This document shows, in pieces, positions 32,819 through 46,039 of a stretch of DNA of 64,000 bases (positions within the stretch are counted from its first letter, which is position 1; every line of letters starts with the position of its first letter). The DNA is from Epiperipatus broadwayi. Lineage: Eukaryota; Onychophora; Udeonychophora; Euonychophora; Peripatidae. The stretch spans positions 682,001 to 746,000 of the forward strand of contig JAQFVV010006475.1 in assembly GCA_028023455.1 (NCBI GenBank), given 5' to 3'. The notes under the pieces are model-generated. The model was not told where the DNA came from, made no database searches, and was given only the letters and a program-made list of their open reading frames with translations. The translations under genes and the position numbers were made by a program.

Positions 32819-33790
32819 AGTTAAGAGCTAGCATAAGAAATGGTGATGTTTATTGGCTTTAGGCTATACATGCAAGTAATTTCAAGAAAGGTCAAGGAGT
32901 TAGAGACATTGTGATTAATATTCTGAAGATAATTGAAAAGAGAAAGTCTGTATGTGCTTTATTGATTAATAAGCTTTTGATTCAGTTGATTGTGATAAAT
33001 TATGAAATGTTCTCAAAAAGTGAGTATACCAGAATTTTCATTGTTCTTCTTAAAAATGTTTGAGACTAGAATTTTTAGCTAAACTTAAAATGTGAAACAG
33101 ATTAGGCTTAGTCTTACATTGGCAAAGGAATCAGACATGTTTTCTTCATAATATAATGGTAGGATCCAGATTGAGTGAAGACAGATATGGATTAAGAATT
33201 GTTGAAAGAATCCATCAGTACCTTAGATATGGTGAGAATAAAAAAATATTTAAGACATTTATTAAGGAGATTAAAGATTAGTGAAAAGATCGAATTATAG
33301 ATTTATATGAAAAGTGCTAAAGATTATGATAACAGGATTTGAATTTTAAATTGATAATAAAAGTATAGAAATAGTATTGTTAGTTTTCCTTTCATGAATC
33401 ATTTGCTAATAGCAAATGATTTAGTAATAAAAAAGATTAATCGCAGATAAAATGAAATTCTAAAAAATATTTTTAAATATAAGACTATACATGATATTAT
33501 GATTCATTTTTAAATGTTTAAAAAGTTGGACACTGAAGAAAAAATAGGTGAAATGTTGTTGCTTTTAAAGTAGGTGTTGACCAAGATTTTTTGTAATTAT
33601 CATCGATAGCAAGGAAAAAGAACTCTTGCTTGACAGTATAGATTATTCAAGTTGAAATTATTTTGCTGCGGTCATATTATGAATGATATAATTCATTAGA
33701 AAAATACTTGCATATATAATGACTTCAAAAATTGATGTTGACGATTGAGGTTGAAGGACTTCTTATAACAATAATGATTGTGCCTTTGAG
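32819..33790 (+). pseudogene. Decayed LINE reverse transcriptase and C-terminal region
   Basis: Beyond the foldback, ASNFKKGQGVRDIVINILKI matches AGFRKGRGTRDxIxNixxI. Next come MCFID..AFDSVDCDKL (motif A, FIDYxKAFDxVDHxKL), then IGKGIRHVF (motif B entry) and EDRYGLRIVG..HQYLRY before the degraded ADD. The C-terminal CESWTxKK and KLKLqYFGHiMR blocks appear as SWTLKKK and FKLKLFCCGHIMND. At least four phases and many stops are needed. It belongs to an APE-type LINE family common in animal genomes; the clade is not resolved. It continues the fragment at 31895-32480. Confidence 0.78.
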
Positions 33791-33794
33791 CTCT

Positions 33795-36700
33795 TTGAAG
33801 AATATCTTAAGCTATATTCATAGTTGAGCTTCCCTGAAATATTATTTATGCACTGTTTTCATCTTTTAGTTATATATTGTACCTAACTAAAGTTTCCCTT
33901 AGTTCTAAAAAGAGCCAAAGATTATCTTAGCTTAACCTTTTGGTTTGAAATTGTCTGATTTAAAAAAAAAAAAATGATAAAAATGAAAATTAAATTAGTT
34001 AATGACTGACTAAACTAGGATAATCTTGAATTGATTGTAATCATTATTGTATTATGGAAGTATGTCTAAATATTTGAAAGAGATATATGAGTTAGGTTGG
34101 TAAGAAATGCTAAATAATAATTTTAATTCTAAAAAAAAAAAAGGAAAGATATCAGAAATAGTTGTCAATTTGTAAGTAATATTAAATGTATTCTAAAATA
34201 ACTATCGTATTATCTATTCTAATGTTTAAAGATTAATAATGATATTATTAATAAGTTGGAATAAATAGTAATAAATTTAAAAAAATAATCTGTAAGTTTT
34301 ATTAGAACAATATAACAGTATTTATTAGATATTAGATAGTAGCGTTCCATTTACAAAATTGTTTTAAATTAAATATTTGATAATATTTTAGTTTTGTAAT
34401 TTTAAAAGAATAACTTTTAAATAATGGGTGAGCTCATATTTATAGATTACCCGTATATGGAAATGTGTGTGTGTGTGCAAGAAAGATACATAAACATAAG
34501 AATAAAATAAAAATGAAAAAATATTTTAATTCTAATATTTATAAATAAATAAATGGATGGATAAAAATTTATGAAAGAAATATTTAAAAGTTAATAAAGA
34601 GGGATAGTTTTAAATTTTATATTTATTACTATGGGTTGGATAAAATATCATTTAAAAAAAATATTGTATAATATTTGTTAATAATGAAATTTTGCTTTCT
34701 AGCTAAAGGTCACGTGGTAAGAAAATTATATTGATTACGTCATTAGATCGATTTTACAACTGGTTTGTTGGAATATTTTAATTTAATAAAAAATAGTTTT
34801 TATTGGTTTTTAAATCAACTATAGGGGGTGGGGTGAAAAATTGTGAGATAAATGGAAGATCTGAAGGGGGTTATTCAGTTGCTGATCTGTTTTAAATATA
34901 TGCGTAGCTGAATCTTAATAGTAATTTAATAAAAAGTAATTTTTAAAATTTTATATTTTAAAAAAATAAATAAAAGTATGTTGTTAAAACCATTATTTTA
35001 AATCGTCCAGTAATGGTTGAAGGCTAAAGGACAGGTAATCCGTTTTTCCTGACAATTTTTCATTCCAGTTGAGGCATTAAAATTTACAGTAAAATGTTTG
35101 CAGAAAAAAAAAAAATACAGCGTCTCATATTTCATTTATTTTTTTTATCTATTCGTTTTTCTTTATTTAGAAGTAAAACTTAAATTATTAAGTATTGTTA
35201 TGGCTAAAGACTTTATTACATTAAAATATAGTATACCTCCTATCAAATTAAAAATACACATGAAGAAGAAATTAAAAAAAAAAAAGACATTCAAACATTT
35301 TAAAATATTAAAATGGAAATGCATCAGCGTCTTTATAAATTAAAATTGATGTTAAATTTAATACTGCCTTATTAATACATGTAAATATGCTCTTAACAAA
35401 ATAATATTTTAGAGGAAAAATATGTATTTTAAAATACTAATTCTCGTTTATGCCAGTAATATGAAAAGAATTTGTTTGGAAATAAAACTTTAAATGAATT
35501 AAAAAAAATATGATTAATGAACTTGTCTCTGGCCAATATGTAATGTTTTGTTATAGTGGCCAGTACTTATAAGTAACTTTATGACCGTTGATCGTAGCAC
35601 ATAAACCAAGGAGCGTTCTTAATTATAAAAAAAAAATCTACTCTTATGTTTTTAAAAATAAATAAAAGGAAATTTCTTTAAAAAAAAAAAATACATTTTT
35701 ATATATTAAGAAACGTTTAAAAAAAAAAACAACAACTCTTTTTTTAAAAAAAAAATGCATTTATCTAAAGAAGAACAGTGAAAGTTAATTAAAAATATAT
35801 ATTATAATTATTCTGCGTTTGAACCTAGGATTATAAATATAAAAACATGTACTCAGCTGAAGAATTTATTGTTTTCAATGCCTTCTTATCTTACTTATAC
35901 TTATGCTACTCAGTTGAATAATTTATTTTCCAGTGCCAACTTATGTCTATGCTTACGCTGTTTTTATTATTTTAATATCTAAAATTATCCTTAAAGATAA
36001 AAGAAAGTGAACGTGTTTATATAAAGAACTACTGAACATTTTCGTTTGGAAATGATTGCCATGTATATAAATGTATTAGTTGAAGCTTCAAATTTAAATA
36101 GATATCTAAACCTGGATAAATTATCTACACATTATGAAATGGAAAAATCATCACGGAGCCGGAATATGAACTTAAGTTAATGTAGTATTTATTTATTTTC
36201 TATTATTGTTTGTTTTATTAGTTTAAAAAAAAAAAAAAATGAAACCATAAAGATATTTATGGTATTAAATTTTTATGTAACACTTTTTGCATAAATATAC
36301 AGGTAAACTAGGGTTATAATTTTAAAACGAAATAGGTTTATTTGAATGAGCAAATGTTTCTTGCCATTCTTAAGTAGATTTAGTTTATTCATCAAGCATT
36401 ACACTAGCTAGTTTCTATTTAATAATTTTATCATAGAGATTTAAATATCACAGTCTTATTTTCATAAATGGGATATTTTATTCAATTTTTATTTCAAATT
36501 TACTAAAGAAGTTTATCAGAGAATATCCATTCATTTGTTTTATGAATGTTATATTAAGAATAATTACAAATATTTTATATTCATCGAGAAGTAAAGATTC
36601 TTGCATTTAATTTACAATTTTAGAAGTCCACTAGTACTATATTTTTAGTATTTAATATTTTGTTATGTGTGCATTGTGCCTTGTCTAGAATTTTATATGC

Positions 36701-38900
36701 ATTTAAGTTTAAAGTATTTTCTACAGTAGTCAGTTGACACATAGTTTGCTTTGTTGGTTCGAATATTGGATATACGTTTTGTATTTTATAAATTTCTTGG
36801 AAATAACTTAGTTAGTTTAAGTGAAGTATATATCTTTCTATTGGTTAGAATTTGGTAGCCTCAAGAATTAGGCTTAGTTCATAATTTTGAATATGTTTAT
36901 GGAGTCGAGAGTATCCTCCATCCTTATTGTAATGTAACTCCATGATTTGATAGTGCTTGTTCCCAAAAGAGGGTTATTATATTGTATTTTTCAATGATGA
37001 TAATCACATTTATAAGCATTGAAAATCCCATGAGAGAGGATTGTGCTTTTCTGGTGGGTGTTCCAGACATCTTTATTTTGCCTCGAAGTTAGGTATTTTT
37101 GGAAGCCACCATATTCTTTTCCAGCTCTGAGGAGCTTAGTATTTTTATATTCTTTGGCCTATTATTCATGATGACTTAATGCTAATTCCACCACAGTAGG
37201 TGATGTTGCATTTGTTTTAGATTTGTGATGACAAGATATGCTTGTTTGAGGAAATGTATTTCTTCAGGTAGTTGTAGCTAATTTATAGCTCATAGGTATA
37301 TCAATGTTTGAATTGTGTTGCTATGATAGATTTATCACACACAAGCTAACCAACAATAAGTTATGTTTATTTTAAAGTATATTAAATATGCATATGGTAT
37401 AAGTGGCAATTCACACATAATTTAATATTTTCATCCAGAATTTCGCCGCTGGATTTGTAAGTCTGTTATATCATTATCTTTAAAACATTGAGGGAATAAT
37501 TTTATGTGGACTAGAGTTATTTAAAAAAAAAATATAACTGATCTCTGATGAATGATTGTCCCATATACTTAACTTAGTTTATTTTTAGTATTAGCTTAAC
37601 CTAATATAAAGATGTATCTAGCTGTGATATTAGTTATATCTATGAAACTAGTGATGATATTTTTAAAAGTATTGTTGAATATGCATACTCCAACTTAGCG
37701 TTTGTTAAGTTGAGGAGTATAAAATTAAGCTTAGGGTTTCCAATATAAACATAGTTCTGTGTGTCATTCTGATTAGTAGATGACACCATAATGTTATTAA
37801 TTAGTCCAAATAATTATATAAAATCTTAATGCGGTATTGGCACTATTTGTATTCCACTATATTTAAAAAACATTTCCTCTCATTATTAATAAATCAAATT
37901 ATTATTATTTCAAAAGTTTTGTTTGTTTGTTTTACTTTTATATGAAAATATATCATTGTCTTGGGTTCCAAGTTCACAAAGTCTTAAATTTTTTAAATTT
38001 AATGAATCTTCAATTCAGACATTTGCAAGTAGACTCTAAGTTAATTAAATATAATTGATATTGTCTTAAAAATTAAAAAACTATGTTGAAGTAAATGATT
38101 CTTATATTGAATCACAAATACAGATAATTGCATTATGGCAGATACATAGTTAAATACTTAAGTAAAAGTTTTTTTTTTGTCAAAATATCCGTATATCTTT
38201 TCAAACTAAAGATTATGCAATATCAGATTAACAATATTAGTACTTTAGAAGAATATTTTAATTAATATTATTTTAAAAGCTGCACATTACATTATCTTAT
38301 ATTCATTGCATATCATCCATCATCTTAAATCTTATATATTTAAAGAATTCTAATCCATTTGCATTTGAGGTCTTTAGTGGTTGTCTATGAGTATGGAAAG
38401 GCATTAAAAGTATCCTTGCTCTTTTCTTTGCTCAAGTAATATCTTAGATAATAGGCCATTATTAGTTTAAATTTAAATTGCTTCATTAAATTTTATGAAT
38501 TAATATTTGTTTTGTTTATTATTTTAAGATTGAACATATTATAATTATTTTATGGTCAGCTAAGATGTCATTTATTTATTCATTACAGTAACTCTTTATT
38601 AGGCAACTTAACTTAAACTTTAATTTTACACAAGAGTTTTAGTTTTAAAATCCCTGAGGTTATTTACTGTTGTTGTTTTAGTAAATATAATTATATAAGA
38701 TAATATTTTAAAGCAAAGCATCATTAATCTTATTCAGAGAGTGTATGATCTATTGGTAGGACTAATATGGTAAGTATTAATTAGTGTTTTTTAAAAGTTT
38801 ACATTTTGTATGGTGTAGTAGTAGATTATAAATAGGCTATAGTAGTTATAGTTTATCAGTATTGGATTTGACCTTTATTTGATTATACCTCTCTGGATCA
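33795..38900. other. AT-rich DNA, no gene recognised
   Basis: About 5 kb without a supportable feature. Open frames are short and composed of A/T codons, including an 81-codon frame at 35098-35343 that is Lys/Phe-rich around poly(A) runs. The stretch 36880-37260 is less AT-rich and might be an old repeat, but no motif is recognised on either strand. Confidence 0.55.
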
Positions 38901-38984
38901 TCATCTCTTTTCTTTGAATTTATTGTAACCCCACTGAGCCGAGTCGTTTAGAGTCTCTAATTTATAGTTCATTTTAGTTCATTT

Positions 38985-39450
38985 ATATTATATTTCATAT
39001 CATTCCAATTCTATTCCATTTCTTTTCATCTCTCTTTCTCATATATTTCTATCATCTCATTCGAATTCTCTCTCTCCTATATTCCATTTCTTTTCATGTC
39101 TTTTATTTTTATCATCTCATTTCATTTTTCTCTCTCCATTATCATTATCTCTCTATCTCTTATTCTATCAGGTTACAATTGGCCGCTTTCATTTCATTTT
39201 CATCATTTATCTTTATCATTATCTCTTCTTTATTCTATTTTCTTCTTATCTCTTTTTCTCACACCCATCTCTTATTTCATCATCTCATTTCATTTCTCTC
39301 TCCTTTATTCCATCTTTTTCTTATATATCTTTCTTTTTCACACCCCTCTCTTATTTCATTATTAGCATTCTTTTCCTTCTTTTCTTACATCTCTCTATTT
39401 CATATCTTTCCCATTTTTCCCATTTCACACCCATCTCCTATTTCATAAGG
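38985..39450 (+). repeat. Long polypyrimidine (CT-rich) stretch
   Basis: About 460 bases are almost purely C and T with scattered A: TTTCTCTCTCC, CATCTCATTTCATTT and TTTCACACCCATCTC-type units recur irregularly. Two 89-codon overlapping frames are pure Ser/Leu/Phe/Ile low complexity and are artefacts of composition. GGTTACAAT occurs at 39170 inside it and at the right border (39449). Confidence 0.75.
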
Positions 39451-41585
39451 TTACAATATATATATTGTAACTTAAATTTTAGGAGATCATTGCATCTTTA
39501 ACAAGTAGTAGCTATTGTAATATTTCATTCCTTGTTAATCAATTTAAATTAATCATTGTAACTATAAATAAATAATTGTAATGTCGGAATGATCGAAACG
39601 CCATTGTAACTTAAAGGTGAAATCAAAAGATCAAAATATTAACTAAATATTAATGACAGATTGGCATTGTAGCCAAAATAAAAAATCAAAATGATGAATA
39701 GGAATATATTAAGGAGACTAATAAGTTGTAACTATAATAGTCATTGGAATTTATTAATGATCAAATATTAACTAAATATTAATTATCATTTAAAAGCTTG
39801 GTGGCTTACATTCACCAACTTCTACTTAAGATTTAAAAAAATCATAATATCAATAATCAGAAACAATAATGCTTGTAGACTAGTCATTTCTGGTATCTGG
39901 CCTATTTCAAGCCCTAGTTAGGCAGTCATTGTATCATCAATAAACAAGTAGAAACTATAAACAAATTATTAAGAACAAACTATTATAACTCGGGAAATAA
40001 CATCAAGTGGGTGAGTACACTGGTAACTCAATAAAATATCTTCTCAATAAATCCAACAGTAGATTTTACCCACTTTTATCTCTTGGTTTGATATCAAGTG
40101 CATATTTAAGTGAATAACATGTGAATATGGTCTATCAGGGTGCCACTAGGCTATCTGAACCTAGACAAAGTTATATCTTATAACCTTTTCACATGTACTG
40201 GGTTTGAACCCCTTTTGGTACTTTATTTCTAACAAAAATGGAGGATTTTGCTTTTAGACCCATATCACTGTATGCACTAACATTTAGGTAAACACAAAAC
40301 ATCCTTAAACTAAAGTGGTGTATATAAAATTCATCAGACAGAAATCAATTCCTAGATCTTAACATAATAAATGTGTTTCAATATCTTTATAAGTTTTACT
40401 AGCTCATATTATACTATTAATTTAGGATGGCAATTCACTCATCCTTGCATGATGTAGGTGATGGAATGGTGAGTATTATAATGATTCACGAATGTCAACT
40501 AAATACTATGAAATCACTTATTTATTTATGGCCTTTAAACATTTATCTAGCTCATTAATTAAAAGGTTATGATGATGATGACGATAATGATAATGGTTTC
40601 AACCACAGCTTTAGGACCGAGCTTAACATAAAATTTAGTTCTAAAGAAATTCATAACTACTGGTTAATCTTAGTATATCTAATTGGAACTTAAACAATTA
40701 ATATTCACCATTGATGATGAATGATCATCAACTAATAAAGAATACCTTTAATGAAATAGATACGCCTCATTTAGTAAAACAAATTAACATTTACTACTGC
40801 ATTTCTAACATATACATGAAAATTTCTAGATAGACATGAAAATTTGTATGAATAATAATAATAATTGACTATTTTGAAATCATAATATTAATTTTATGTT
40901 CTTCCCCCTTTCCCATTAATGATATAATGCATTTTAAATTGGATACCAAATTTGCTAAGATTTTCAATCCACAAGAAAATATTTCATAAAAAAAAATAAG
41001 CACTCTTTTGGCACACATACTTTTATAATTAACATGTAAAGTAGAATGATTAAGGAGAAAAATGTTAGTGGAATCGAAAGAGCAAGATTTCCAGAAACAA
41101 GTTTTTAAATTATTTCTCTCCCTCTCTCTGTAATCTACTGACATCGCTACTCCTTAAATCAAAGCAAAAATAACCTAATATTTTTAATGCTATATGTCTA
41201 TTATTCTCACATTCACACACCATTATATACATGTAACCAGTTAATATATTACTGTGTGTGTGTTTGTTTATTCCCATTATAACTAAACATTATTTAAAAA
41301 CAAAATAATACAAAAAAAATCTTTACATATTAACAAACATTTCATAATTTTAGATTAATATACAATAATATCCTTTAGAAAATAAACTTCATTAATAAGT
41401 GGGGTATAATAGTTTTAGTATACATTATTACTCAAGGTTATAGCTATTATTATTGAAGAAATTTTTGGTTTCAATCGAGTATGGTTGTTTTAAAGTTCTG
41501 AGAAAAAAAATATAAAACTTTACTGCTCAAATTTTACCAATAGTCTTTACTGTCAGAAAAGAAAATATATAATGAAAATTCATAT
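39451..41585. other. AT-rich DNA, no gene recognised
   Basis: Several ATTGTAAC copies lie between 38920 and 39730 (see findings). A (GAT)n-like stretch lies near 40570. A 91-codon minus-strand frame (40869-41144) has no recognisable motif. Confidence 0.5.
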
Positions 41586-41589
41586 TACC

Positions 41590-42440
41590 AGTCCCTTTTC
41601 ATTTTGTGGAGGCTTCCAAGAGTTCAAACTTAGCTTGTTAAATGTCCATACTTTTGCAGCAAACAATTTCCACAGTTCACTGGAACAGTTTCTTTTCCTG
41701 AGTCTTATAATTATTTAATGGTGATGAGGTTATTTGCTTCAGTAGGAATCATTTGGCACTGGAACTTTTTCTTCCTCTCTTTGTTTAGCATAATTCTTCT
41801 AATAGATGGAGTATATTAGTTGTTCTCATATTTATAATTTTTCTTGGGTTTAAATTCAGTCACTGGAATAACTGGACTAGCTGATTCAATACTTATTAGT
41901 AGATTAATTATTTTCTTTCAGCCTTCAAATGCAGGTGAATGTTTTCTTTTACTTAAAATATCGCAATTCTCCCAATCAGTCAAAGGTGTAGAATATTTTT
42001 AATTTCAGACAAGTCACCTTTTTTTTCTTTATATGATATGATGGCTCTAAGGTGGCTCAGAAAGCCCAAGATGAAACATATATAGATCTTTAACCTGCCA
42101 TTCTGTTTTCAATCTTAAAAAAAAGATTTTAAATCGATATCTGGCAGAATTAAAACACTTGTCTTTTTCTAGTTTCAAAATTTAAAAAAAGAAAAATCTT
42201 TTATCTGATTTTTCAGACTGGTTTTATACATAATTTCTTTTTCTATTTTCAGCAAATTCTTTAATTATATTCCTAGAGTGACTTTCTCTAGGAACATATG
42301 AAAGATCACACTATCCTGATTTTTCAGATTAGTCGTGTTTTGAAGTAACATTGTTTTAATCCCCTTTTTTTCACATATCTGTCACAACTTTGGCCCCCAA
42401 AACCTTTCCTTTTGATCTAGAATGAGAAGACCCTAAAATT
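41590..42440 (-). other. Possible decayed coding sequence, family unknown
   Basis: This 850-base stretch is less AT-rich. On the minus strand it yields protein-like pieces in several phases (for example RSKGKVLGAKVVTDM, KHSPAFEG, FKPKKNYKYENN, PSIRRIMLNKERKKK, SLNSWKPPQNEK) between stops. I recognise no domain. It could be an old retrotransposon, a processed pseudogene or chance. Confidence 0.25.
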
Positions 42441-42496
42441 AGAATTCTCACATTATCTCAACTTTAACAGAAAAACAACCAATCTTTATAACACAA

Positions 42497-42590
42497 AATT
42501 GTTGAGTAAAAAAAATGTACACACACACACTATCATCCAAATAATTGTTGAGTAAAAAAAATGTACACACACACACTATCATCCAAATAA
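42497..42590. repeat. Perfect tandem duplication, 46-bp unit
   Basis: TTGTTGAGTAAAAAAAATGT followed by ACACACACACTATCATCCAA occurs at 42499 and again at 42545 with no visible difference. A recent slippage or unequal crossing-over event. Confidence 0.9.
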
Positions 42591-45500
42591 TTTATAAAAA
42601 CTGGCCGATTAAAATAATCTGAATGCTTTTTAGAAATTATAATTTTAATATCTAAAATTAAATCCTTACAACTTTCAAACCCCAAATTATAATCATAGAA
42701 AAACAAAAATAGATAATAAAAAAATTAGAATCTAGCAAATGTAGACTAGTTTTGAAGAAAGTTAATATTTGAAATATAAAATGATTACTAACTAGCTTGT
42801 CACCCACACTGCCTATAAATGTGTTATAAACCTATAAAAAAATTAACTATTGAATAAGGTGTGTGCTACTCTTTTGAGTTTTATCAACACACAAATAACC
42901 AAAGAACATAACTGTTGCCCCCGCTCTCTTTCTCTTAGGTTTTTCTGGACTTGATCCTGTAGGGTTTAAACTTGGGTGCCCTACTGCTTCCTTTTTTTAT
43001 AAAAATGTAATGATGATTTTTATTCCACCTTTTCTTTCATGCATATTTCTACAAATTTAGCTACTGGCTAAATTGAAATGGCACAATATATATACGAATT
43101 CCGACTTAAATTTTAATTGTTTTTTTTAATTTAACTTTGTTATTTGACTTTCTCAATTTTTTCTTTATACTTCTATTGATAAGTCAAAAAAAAAATATTT
43201 TTTTAAATATCAATGATAAGTCATAAATAATAATTACTTTTTACTTCCGAAAATTTTGAAATATATGTATCTGGAATATAGATGTGTATATAATATTAAA
43301 GTATTTTTTTAATTTACTGAATTTTACAATTTTAATAATCTCATTAACTAAAGGAGGAAATAAAAAAAAAGACTAAATAAAAAACTCTTGTTGTGTAATT
43401 GCATACAAATTTAATGCAGAGTCAGGTTTTATATAAATCCATACAATTATTTAAATTTCTATTGCCAAATCTTTTACTTTGCTTTACGTATCAGGTATTA
43501 AATGAAATTATTTTTCTCCACATTTGCCTTGAAATATTATTGATTATAGTTATATAAATGTAAAGTGATCTCTGCTAGTAAACAAAATTCATTACTGTAT
43601 ATAGATATGTGCTTATAAAGTAAAATGCACCTAGTTCAATAAAAACTATGTAGAGCTATGAACTCACTGTCTAGAATATGGATAGAAATGTATATGCACA
43701 GTAAATAATTATATTCATATAAATAAATATAACAATCTGTTTGGAAAGAAAAGTATTACTTAAAAGTGTTTATTAGTTTGTGATGCAATACACTGTAACT
43801 TGTTAGCCACTTTTCTTTTCCATTCCCCACCCAAAAATTCACCCCATATTCTCTATCCTGCTCCATCCCATTTCCACAACATAATCTTTGTCTACTCCAT
43901 GGCCTTTAAATCTAAATCCCCCTTTCCCCAAACCCAGCATAAAAACCAAGAACCCACTTTCTGTATGATCACTTTTTTTATATTCTTCCCCAACTTCATT
44001 ATTTACAGTGCATGTATTATAGAGTGATCCCTAATGATTGTTACAGATTTAAACATCACACTATATAAATAAATAACTCATTATATATATATGTTAACAA
44101 TAGATAATTTTTATGTAACCATAGATAATTCATACATCCCAATAAAAATCACCCTCATTTTTAATATAGTTAGAACAGTGTTGGACAGTCTTTTGCAAGG
44201 CAAGGGTAACTTGTAATTTTTTCCAAGTGTTGCTGTCTCCCTTATCAACTATTACAAATAATATTAATTTATTATTAAAAAAAAATCAATATACAAAAAA
44301 TTCAGTACAAAATATAAATTCCAAATACAACAGGAAAATTTATTAAGTTGTAGAAGATTTGCATTGCATGATATTTGCTAATCTTTTAATATCTGGGTAT
44401 ATAATTATGAAACACTATTCTTGAGAGGTTTCTAAATGGACTTTCTGTGAGATGCAAAAACAAATTTTGACTTAGCCCAAAAGTGATGTTAAATGCAACT
44501 TTTTAAAAAAAATTTGAGTACTTCATTCATTAGATTCCAAAAGTGATTTTTAGATTTTAAAATATCATTTTGCAGGGGGGGAATTTTATTTTACTCTACA
44601 AATGAAGAAAATTTATTATTTCTGTTTACAGTTACTTGGTCCATATCAACATTGTCAAATGAATAATTATGAAAGTAACTATTAGATTTAGTCTGATAAA
44701 TTCTTGGAAATATTTCTCAAATTCAAAATGAGTTATTACTTTCTTATAATATTTATTTTTGTTAGACAACAGCTATTGTTTTGTTTCTTCCTTGCTTTGA
44801 TGAGATTTACAATTTTCATGAAGATTCCTATGGTATGAAGCATAATTAGAATTTTATAGCAGAAGGCCAGCTTATGAAGAACAATCATATAGAAAAAATC
44901 TAGGAAATCATTATTTTTGGTACATGTTGTCAAAAAATTCATTGATTGTCCTGGTCATTAACAGCATACTATTAGTTGTCATAAATCCATTTTTAAAAAT
45001 TAGAATTTTTGTTTCTATATATTTTTTGAAATGCAGTAAACATTTTAATCTTGTGTTTTCTTCTTTAAAAGTAATATTGTTAATTCTTCTTCTTTCCCAT
45101 TCATTTTCTTAAAAACCATTCTTATAAAAATAGAAATCTAAGGAATATCAAATATATCAGGGGATTCATCAAATTACAAGGAAAAATAAATGCAGTTAGT
45201 CATATTTTCGATTAATTGTTTAATCAGATCAAAATTTATAATTTCTGTATAATGTATGACACTTCTACAGAAAAGTTGTACATCTTTAATTGCTGAAATA
45301 ATTTCATTTCTGTTGTTGAATGAGTCACATAATGAATCATTAGCTTCTAAATGCTTCTTTTCTCTCTCCATTTGCAAAAGATGTTTTTTATGGTTTTATT
45401 ATATAATTCACATAAAAATGATGTAACTATTACAGCTTTATATTTAATAATCAATTTGATAAAATATAATTGTTTGTTGATTAATTGTGGCTTTTAAATT

Positions 45501-45635
45501 TTTGTAAAGTTTTATTTAATTCACTTTTACCAGAAAATCTTTATCAAAATTTGCATTCTTTCAACATTACTTTTTTTTTCTCAAAGTTTCCCACTTGCAT
45601 GATATTGAACACATTTTGCATTCATCATTGTAAAC
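42591..45635. other. AT-rich DNA, no gene recognised
   Basis: The frame at 43800-44027 (75 codons, Pro/Ser/Phe-rich, from a C-rich patch) shows no motif. Other short frames overlap on opposite strands around 44.7-45.4 kb. Confidence 0.5.
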
Positions 45636-45639
45636 AAAA

Positions 45640-45980
45640 ACTGTTTTTTCCATTTTGTATTAAAGTTGTATGTTTTCTTTTTTTTTTTTTTTTGCACTTG
45701 TTTCAGTCATTGCATTCCTCTTAAAATATAATAAAATATTTTTTTATATAGAAAACTATTTAAATCTATGCACTTGTCATATCAAAAATTAGTTTTAGCC
45801 TCATGACTAACTGAATACAATTGTTCTTTCCATGCTATATTAAAATTGTATGTTTTACTTTTCTTTGTACTTGTTTTAGACTTTGCATTCCTCTTTTAAA
45901 ATATGATAAAATATTTTTTTATGGTAAACTATTTAAATCTGAGCAGGTGTCATACAAAAGTTAGTTTTTGTCTGCACATT
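45640..45980. repeat. Duplication of about 150 bp, period about 180
   Basis: TTCCATTTTGTATTAAAGTTGTATG...CTTGTTTCAGTCATTGCATTCC...AAACTATTTAAATCT (from about 45647) is repeated with changes as TTCCATGCTATATTAAAATTGTATG...CTTGTTTTAGACTTTGCATTCC...AAACTATTTAAATCT (from about 45828). Confidence 0.75.
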
Positions 45981-46039
45981 ATGTTTTTGCTTTATACAAT
46001 GAAAGTATTTGAGCTGATGAATTTATAATCAGTGTAATT

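Noticed and set aside
36880-37260. Decayed gene on the minus strand
   Set aside because: Less AT-rich, but no block of more than a few residues resembles a known family and stops are frequent.
39096-39448. Two overlapping 89-codon plus-strand open frames
   Set aside because: Pure Ser/Phe/Leu/Ile low complexity produced by the CT-rich tract in two phases at once; no start context or motif.
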